64,000 nt of DNA. Source: Plutella xylostella (taxonomy: Eukaryota; Arthropoda; Insecta; Lepidoptera; Plutellidae). The stretch is taken from the NCBI RefSeq assembly GCF_932276165.1, contig NC_063994.1, positions 1,798,001 through 1,862,000 on the forward strand. The letters run 5' to 3'. Under the pieces are notes generated by a model, which saw nothing but the letters and a program-made list of their open reading frames with translations, was not told where the DNA came from and ran no database searches. Position 1 is the first letter of the stretch; every line of letters begins with the position of its first letter. The translations under genes and the position numbers were made by a program. Positions 57,226 to 64,000 of the stretch are shown here, piece after piece.

Positions 57226-57720
57226 TTACTTTTTGGACGGCCAGTTCTGTTTCTTCCAGGAGTTAGAAATATTCCATATTTTGCCCTCTTTGGCACGCTG
57301 GTCCGATACAACTATAAAATAAAATAAATAATATTTTTGAGTTACACACAATGCCCCCCAAATTCACACAATGTGAATTTAGTAAGTAAAAAAAAATATA
57401 TCTTCAAGTATCAAAATGTTAAGGTTTGACTCAACCGAAACCAGATGAAACCTACAATCAGTGGTATGTAAACAATGTTCGATTTGGGCTCTAAACCTAG
57501 GTTTATCAATAAATGAAGCATTGGTACTAATAAAAAATGAGTTATTACAATTTGTACAATGTTACATACCCGTCATAGACGCTTTACGAGCGTAAACATC
57601 CTCCAAATTCGACAAAATGTGTCCAGCTTGATGTTCCGCTAAACATTGTATAAAAACTCGATAAATAACTTCCCTAGCTTGACTACGAATATTTTTCTTC
57701 ATTTTCCTAATTGAAATCAT
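57226..57720 (-). CDS. Small two-exon gene with transposase-like HTH, or its fossil
   Basis: Exon 57720-57570 (ATG to ACG G|GTATG) and exon 57311-57226 (after ATTTTATAG) join in phase 1 to give 78 residues: MISIRKMKKNIRSQAREVIY, RVFIQCLAEHQAGHILSNLE, then SDQRAKEGKIWNISNSWKKQ and a Lys-rich end. The pattern (K)NIRSQARExIYRVxxxC followed by a TGVS-like turn resembles N-terminal helix-turn-helix segments found in many arthropod transposase-derived proteins, recalled rather than searched. It sits between the 5' end of RBM41 and a LINE. It could be a domesticated short protein or a broken insertion; both splice sites and the stop are intact. Confidence 0.45.
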
Positions 57721-57890
57721 GCGTAAATAGTTGCTTTTATCTTGATTATCCCTTATAATTAATAAGAAAATTCAAATAACAGCCAACCACCAATTGCCAT
57801 AAACAATGAAAAAATTAAATCCGATTATGAAAACAAACTTCTTACTGACAGCAGAAATGATACAAAAAAATTATGGGGTGTAATAAAAAA

Positions 57891-59600
57891 TAAAGTCAAA
57901 GTCAAAGTCAAAGTCAAAATTTTTTATTCATCGTACAAATATAAAATTTTCTGATGAACGTCAATTTTTACAAATTACTCTCCGTTCGGATAAGGGGGGG
58001 CTCTTTCTGTCTAAGGAGAAGAACGGAGGCAAGAAACTCCTGAGCCATCTTTTCAAAAAAAAGACTTAAAACTAGTTGGTATACAATAGGTACTTATAAG
58101 CTTAATAATGATTATTATAATAATATGAGCAGAGCTAACTACTTAACACAGCCATGCATTAACGTCCTCTAAGTAATCATCAATTTTATAATAAGCTTTT
58201 TTACAGAGTTTCTCTTTAATGTAACACTTAAACTTATTCTCTGGCATTTGAGCAACTTCTGTTGGAAGCTTATTATAAAATCTAATACAGTACCCTAAAA
58301 AACGATTTATTAACTTTCGCCAGACGCATCGCTGGAAAAGCCAGCTTATGCTTGTTCCTAGTATTAATGTCATGATTACTGCCAATTGTATCAAAAGTTG
58401 AAATATTCTTTCGTACATACATTAAATTGGAAAAAATGAACTGACATGGAACTGTAAGGATGTTAATTTCTTTAAATAGTTCTCTCAATGAATCCCTGGA
58501 ACCTAGTTTGTATATAGAGCGGATGGCTCTTTTCTGTAATACAAATATAGTTTCAATATCAGCGGCTCTACCCCAAAGCAAAATGCCATACGACAATAAG
58601 CTGTGGAAATAACTAAAGTAAACTAATCTGGCGGTTTCAACGTCGGTCAGTTGTCTAATTTTCCGTACAGCAAAAGCTGCGGAGCTCAACCTTCCAGCCA
58701 ATTTTTCAATGTGAGGTCCCCACTGTAACTTTGAATCTATAGTCATCCCAAGAAAAACAGTATCATTAACTAGGTCCAATTTATTCCCATCTAGAATAAT
58801 GTTAGTATCGCATTGTCTAACATTCGGCAGTGTAAATTTAATACATTTCGTTTTCTTAGAATTCAATAGAAGATTATTAACGGTAAACCAATCGTGTATG
58901 TCAGATAGAATAGAATTAATTTCATTAAAATTATTTTCACTTCTTTTAACTTTAAAAAGCAAAGAAGTATCATCAGCAAATAAAACTATATTAGTCAATT
59001 TTTCAACCATAAAAGGCAAGTCATTAATATAAATGAGGAATAAAAATGGTCCTAGAATAGATCCTTGAGGGACGCCTATCTTTACATGAGCCCCCTGTGA
59101 TTTAGTATTGTTAATATCGACCCTTTGTTGCCTCTTGTCTAAATATGAAACTATCAAATCTAAAGCCTTTCCTCCTATTCCATAGTATCTCAGTTTCGAA
59201 ATTAAAGTCTGATGGTCTACACAATCAAACGCCTTCGATAGATCACAGAAGACTCCAATAGCATCGTGATGGTCTTCCCAGGCGTCAAATATGTGCTTAA
59301 TTAACGCAGTACCGGCATCGGTTGTTGATTTGCCTTTTGTAAAACCATACTGTTGGCTATGAAACAATCGAGCTTCATTGAAATGCAAAAGCATCTGACT
59401 GAGTATGACCCTCTCAAATATTTTACTCAAAACTGGAAGAACCGAGACAGGCCTGAAATTTGCAGGGTCCTCCATATCCCCACTCTTGAACAGAGGTATA
59501 ATTTTACTCAATTTCATAAGATCTGGGAACACACCTTCAGCGATACATTTATTATGTGTTCTTTCGAAACACACAGCGTTGAGTGAAGAAGCAATTATTT
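57891..59600 (-). mobile_element. 5'-truncated LINE, Jockey/CR1-like
   Basis: The element runs from about 59600 down to a 3' tail of (TTTGAC)n at 57891-57918 on the minus strand, a short tandem tail as in CR1-like elements. It contains ORF2 from the RT fingers to the C terminus and lacks the endonuclease. Confidence 0.85.
58143..59574 (-). pseudogene. LINE reverse transcriptase, frameshifted near its end
   Basis: 430 open codons from 59574 to 58282 with RT motifs in order: IIPLFKSGDMEDPANFRPVS, LPVLSKIFERVI, QYGFTKGKSTTDA, GVFCDLSKAFDCVDH (A), KIGVPQGSILGPFLFLIYIN (B), LFADDTSLLF (C, catalytic FADD), FLGMTIDSKLQW. The thumb and connection continue (SYGILLWGRAADIET, LQKRAIRSIYKLGSRDSLRE). Near 58295 a frameshift passes the end of the protein into another frame (GYCIRFYNKLPTEVAQMPEN ... 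DVNAWLC). It copies LINE RNA at nicked target DNA. No upstream endonuclease domain, so it is not autonomous. Confidence 0.85.
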
Positions 59601-59972
59601 GATTTCTTAGTATAAATAGGAAAAAATGGGTTTTTACATACCAATCTGCTGTATTTTCCTCTCTTTCACTTTAGCCAGTGGACAGTGCAGTCTAGAATCT
59701 GGATTCTACTCTGTGACGCGCTGTCAAATTTCTGTCATAGCTTTTTGATTTCTTGAATCAAACGCGTTTATATATTTTTGAAAATGGATTTTTTACTAAT
59801 AATCCATGATAATATTCGTGTTTGTGGAATAAAACAATCAATAAAAGTGTTAATTCACTTAATGTATAAAAAACTCTGTATGAGACATCGTACTTTTCGT
59901 CAATGTACAAATAAATAATTTCGCGCCGCTACCGACGCTCCGCCCGCGGGCCGGTATTAATATTTTTTTCAG
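59601..59972. other. Upstream region of the next gene
   Basis: AT-rich with a CG-rich block at about 59922-59953 (GCGCCGCTACCGACGCTCCG). No coding sequence assigned. It could hold the first exon or promoter of the gene whose exon follows. Confidence 0.35.
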
Positions 59973-60084
59973 AAAACCGAGAAGATCACAAGATTACATG
60001 AAGATATTATGATAAATCTCTGTGATAGTGTGAAATATGCTCTCCAGCAATTGGATTCATACCTACCTTCGAAGTCTGAACTGA
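59973..60084 (+). CDS. Internal exon of an unidentified gene (partial)
   Basis: Strong acceptor (ATATTTTTTTCAG, 59972) and donor (CTGA|GTAAGT, 60085) enclose 112 nt, open in one frame: KTEKITRLHEDIMINLCDSV then KYALQQLDSYLPSKSELS, leaving at phase 1. The helical, leucine-heptad-like content suggests real coding. An ATG at 60009 would begin MINLCDSV if this were the first coding exon. Gene family not recognised. The next exon probably starts at 63996, after TTTTCTTTCTTTTAG, at the window edge. Confidence 0.6.
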
Positions 60085-60959
60085 GTAAGTCAGAAAACTA
60101 TTTCACGCATGCATCTTTTTCGGTAGAAAAACATTGCAATTTACAAATGATATTTTATCTTTGTGCTTATACCTTTAAACCAGAAACCAGCTCTGTTCAA
60201 TGGTGTTTCTTTATTCAAATAGTATTTACGTTGTTACATACTGTATTTACATAGTTTAACTCCATTTGGTAAAGCAAAAAATTCTCATAAGAGAATGCTT
60301 ACTTATATGAGAACATTTAAGTTTGTTCCTATTCATTTAATGCCATGTTATCTAGCATTAGGAAGCCTCTCAGATGGGCTACAGATGCTTGTTAGACCTT
60401 TGGTTGTTGGGTTTATAACCTTTACACTGCTTACTTTGAATTTAAATGTTTCAATTCTAAACATGGTATTGATGCTTGGTTTCACAAGTTTGAAAATATT
60501 TTCACATCTGGTATTAATTAGTTAACATGTACCTACCTATCTTCATAATATACCAACCTTTTGATTGCTGCATGCATAGATGTGTTGTCGCAAAATATTT
60601 GTAATTTGTTGATTACACTATTTATTTACCAAGTGTTTATGAAGGGTGACACAATGAAAATAAGTCACTATTTATGCCCTTATGTGGGTCACCTCTGACT
60701 ACCCCTTCGGGGATTTGCAGTCGTGTGTATATTATACAGAGAACTTTACACTTATATTAGCAGTTGCACTATTGAGACTGTCATCTTAAAATAAATTAAA
60801 TATGACATGCAGTGCTGTGGTTGACAATATTGACTTGCAACCAATGGCTTAAGCCAGTAGCATAGTTTGACCTAGCGGATGGGTTGATGAGATTATAATT
60901 TATAAAATCTCTTGGCTAATATTTATCCCTATATTTACAACTTTTGTTGTCTTATAGGT

Positions 60960-61815
60960 TTTTACCATAATACCTTCTTACAACTTAAATGTATACATGT
61001 TGTTTTATGCTCACATAGCATTTAAAACTGGCTCGGGGCCCCTATTTACCATATTGACTTAGTTATTAACCATAATAACTTCTTACAACATGTATGTATA
61101 CATATAAATATGTTGTTTTTTGCTCACCCACAGGATTTAAACTGGCTCGTGGCCTTTTTATTCCTATTTACCTATTACCTAGGTATACATATTATGTCCT
61201 TTTACATGCGGGTGTAATGGACAGAACAACAAAATACATTGCCAGTCTAAATGCTGATAGGCACTGGCTATGATGAACTCATGGATCATCTCATAATGTA
61301 TTTTAACTTTGCATAATTTCATTAAACTTTCAGAAAGTTAAATGTAGCAGTTACTAACTGCAATATTATTGATGACACACACATTGGTGGTGTCGGACCC
61401 ATCTTCAAGTACCTATTTATTGGGGATTTTATGCAAAGTTTATGAAGGTTTGAACTTATAAGTTCATTGTAATACATTGACCAGTCGAAATGCTGTTTAT
61501 GGCACTGGTGAATTAAAATGTATTATATTATATTTGCATAATTGCTGGAACCTTCCTCGCGGAGAGGTAAAATCTTATATGGTATCTGCAATTATTCACA
61601 CACATTGTTCATGGGATACCTATATATGCGAAGTTTATGATGGTTCACAACCGTTTTATATAGCATTTAACCAGTCGAAAAGCCATGGGCTCTGGTAAAC
61701 TAAAATGCATTGCCACCAAGTTTTTGAAATTATATATGCAAATATTATGATGTTTAACAACCATTTGTATAGCTTTTAACCAGTCGAAAAGCCATGGGCT
61801 CTGGTGAACTTAACT
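60960..61815 (+). repeat. Degenerate tandem repeats in the intron
   Basis: Two copies about 110 bp apart share CTTCTTACAAC, GTATACATGTTG or a close form, GCTCAC and TTTAAACTGGCTCG (60965-61055 and 61068-61160). A second set shares ACCAGTCGAAA(A)GCC(ATG) and GGCTCTGGTGAACT (61247, 61480, 61672, 61778). Confidence 0.65.
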
Positions 61816-62319
61816 GTACTTATTTTATTATTACATAAAGATAATTAACTATTTACTTTCTATCTGTAATATTTTTTTCATGATTATAACTTTTTCAAAG
61901 TTGTTCATGTCATACCCTTGACTTTGTAGCTATTTGGGGTTTTTAAGCAAGAATTTATGGGAGTTTCAATACTTAATACTCAATCATTTATTGCATCCAT
62001 AAGTCTTACAGTTTAAAACTGATAATAGGCATAATCCACTCATAAAAAGGTGAATTGCCAATTTTTTCTCCTGTTTACCAAAGCAGCTGCCCGCCAGAAC
62101 AAAGCACAGCCCAAACAGGTTGGGAGATCCTCCCTTTCCAGTGGGGATCATGGGACCACCATCACATCCCTATTTATTTTTACAAATAACACCACTTAAC
62201 GGTTTCTGGCTAAACCCATAATGACAAGATTGTTGCCGCGGAGGCCATGTGCTATTGGGACATTTGATTATTGATATGCAGTGGCCAAACATAATGAAAG
62301 CTGATGAAGCAGCTTTCTA

Positions 62320-62390
62320 TGCCCAAGCCCTTCCTTCATTGGAAGGAGACCCGTTCCCCAGCAGTAGGGACGTGATGGGTTGATGTTGAA
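62320..62390 (+). repeat. Dispersed retroelement tail fragment
   Basis: CCCTTCCTTCATTGGAAGGA then GACCCGTTCCCCAGCAGTAG and GGACGTGATGGGTTG match the 3' half of the fragments at 1873-1995 and 51995-52100. Confidence 0.55.
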
Positions 62391-64000
62391 GCGTCTGCGC
62401 CTTGGCAGCTAGAGTTACACATTTTCAATCTAATATATTGTGTTGTAACTTGCTTACTTTTTCAGGGATCTTTTCTTGAAAGACATAACCTGAGATCTCA
62501 TATCTTCTATCTTAAGGGTGAGCTCTTGTATTGTGCCTATACTTAATATTGCATACAATACATATTTTTTCTGAATTTAATTTGGTCTTAATAGCTAACA
62601 CAGGCTTGCCATAAGGAAGAGCTCAGTGATTACAACAGTAAAGTTGACTTCAGAATGAATGTTTATTCAGTAGACATTGGCATTAATATCACCTATACAA
62701 GGTGTATGCCACAGCACATATTTTACCACTATGTTGGCTGATATTGTTTGAGCCCGGATTTGAGTACTCCTCATCTAGTGTACCCACGTGGCAGGTGGTT
62801 GTCAAATGATTTTGCCCAGGTAGCTTTCTATTACCCACATTGCACAAGTTTGTAGTCTCTGGAAGAGTACAAACATGAGATAGCTACAAGTCTAAGTGCC
62901 TATTATTGTCCTGGACTTTTGTTCACCAAGTTGTGTTAACATTTGGCCTTTATGAGCCTTTCTAAGGATCTATCTGGTAAGGTGCCTATATTATATTGAT
63001 TTTTATATGTATACCATATACCTACATCATGTGGAGCCTATGACTGATGGCTGTGAAAATACCTATCCAATTATCCATATTGGTTGGGTTATTGAATAGT
63101 CCCTATAAAGTGTTTACTTGCATTTATGGTGGATTATATTGCAGTAGTAAATTGTTTATCAAGTATAGATAGAGATGATGTGCGGTTCTGAAACTTTATA
63201 TTTCAACCTGAGAGAAGGGTGTAAGCCTAATAGCTGTACAAAAGCTGTTTCTATTCTAACTGGCCCTTTACTTAAGTAGGTTGCTACCTACATGCAGGCT
63301 TGACTTTTTAAAGACTGTTGGTCCTGTAAAATCTTGGTAAAATTTGTCATGTTTGATTGAAATTGGTACATCTATAAATTTTTCCGTGTACCTAGAGACT
63401 AGTCATCACCCATGTATATCTCAAAAGGAAAATTATGATAGTGTACACATAGACAGCTGTCATGTAATCCTATTGCAGTAGGCTATTCAACTACCTAGCA
63501 AGGGTGGTGCAGTGACATAAGTCTAATACAATCCATATTTCTGTGCTTTATAAAGTTCAATTTTACTTCAACTAAAAAGGAATACTACCTAATAATATGT
63601 ATGACTACCTAATAGGTACAAATTACCTATGGTTATGTATTACCTAGAGGGCCTATGTAATACAATTTGATAGGTACTTATATAAAGACAATGATGTAAA
63701 ATTTTCTATTGTCTGTTTCTATGCTATTAGGTATTCCACACACCTGGATTGGTCCTTTACTAGTTCTAACTTTAATTTGATAAGAAATTGGCTTATTTAT
63801 GTTATACTTACTTAAATTAATAATGGTATGATTTATGATCCCATTAGCAACATACAGATCATAAGTGTAGGTAAGTATGTGACATGTTGTGTATCACACT
63901 AGGTATGTAGTGGATACACACCTATTGATCATTAACTAGAGTACCTATGTAGGTACTTATAAATTTTGTTTTTAATTAATTTTCTTTCTTTTAGGTGCAA

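Larger units (their letters stand above)
60085..63995 (+). other. Large intron running to the window edge
   Basis: AT-rich, without further coding segments that could be supported. It contains diverged tandem repeats (60960-61815) and a retroelement-tail fragment at 62320-62390. It ends in a pyrimidine tract and AG (63994-63995), followed by GTGCAA, probably the next exon. Confidence 0.5.

Noticed and set aside
58799..59602. Short plus-strand frames over the LINE
   Set aside because: Antisense shadows of the reverse transcriptase frame.
1..64000. CRISPR arrays, operons, phage or bacterial features
   Set aside because: None is present. The tandem repeats lack regular unique spacers, and the genome context is an insect nuclear chromosome.

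Overview
The window is nuclear DNA of a lepidopteran insect. It is AT-rich with frequent TACCTA runs, carries tRNA-derived SINEs and the RTE-type 3' ends (CTTCGCTTCGCC ... TTTCGCATTTATAATATTAG) common in moths and butterflies, and has multi-exon genes with GT-AG introns. Nothing looks bacterial or organellar. Gene models were read from the sequence by checking splice sites and codon phase by hand; family names come from recalled protein families, not from a search.

Layout. 1-9.5 kb: intergenic DNA with SINEs, palindromic MITEs, a hAT-type MITE and an internally deleted Ty3/gypsy-like LTR element on the minus strand. 9.5-15.2 kb: a nearly complete DIRS-type tyrosine-recombinase retrotransposon with inverted terminal repeats, an internal complementary region, gag, RT/RNase H/methyltransferase and recombinase frames. 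It is damaged by a nonsense codon, a 1-nt frameshift and a 479-bp MITE. 15.2-21 kb: intergenic DNA with MITEs. 21.6-21.9 kb: a possible single-exon small gene (minus). 23.76-29.27 kb: a complete four-exon minus-strand gene for a secreted His/Lys-rich protein. 29.96-32.19 kb: a pogo-like DNA element remnant. 35.7-37.0 kb: an open helicase frame derived from an alphavirus-like positive-strand RNA virus (endogenous viral element, minus).

37.7-51.8 kb holds the main host gene, on the plus strand: the SWI/SNF (BAP complex) HMG-box subunit Bap111/dalao, orthologue of SMARCE1/BAF57. Fifteen coding positions were resolved, all phase-compatible. Two homologous 76- and 82-bp exons after the HMG box look mutually exclusive. 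The gene is also riddled with local duplications of its own exon ends: a 37-bp minisatellite, a CT-linked array of about eight copies, a duplicated exon 11 end and a decayed copy of exon 9. 54.0-56.5 kb: RBM41, a minor-spliceosome-type RRM protein, on the minus strand and convergent with Bap111; three hairpin elements lie just past its stop. 57.2-57.7 kb: a small two-exon minus-strand gene or transposase-derived piece. 57.9-59.6 kb: a 5'-truncated LINE. 59.97-64.0 kb: one convincing internal exon on the plus strand followed by an intron that runs to the window edge, where another acceptor begins.

How the parts relate: the two conserved host genes act in chromatin remodelling (Bap111) and probably minor-intron splicing (RBM41). 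Most of the remaining sequence is mobile DNA, much of it nested, and the insertions leave clear footprints (4-bp TACA, 8-bp GTGTGATG, 3-bp TTA, 13-bp SINE duplications).
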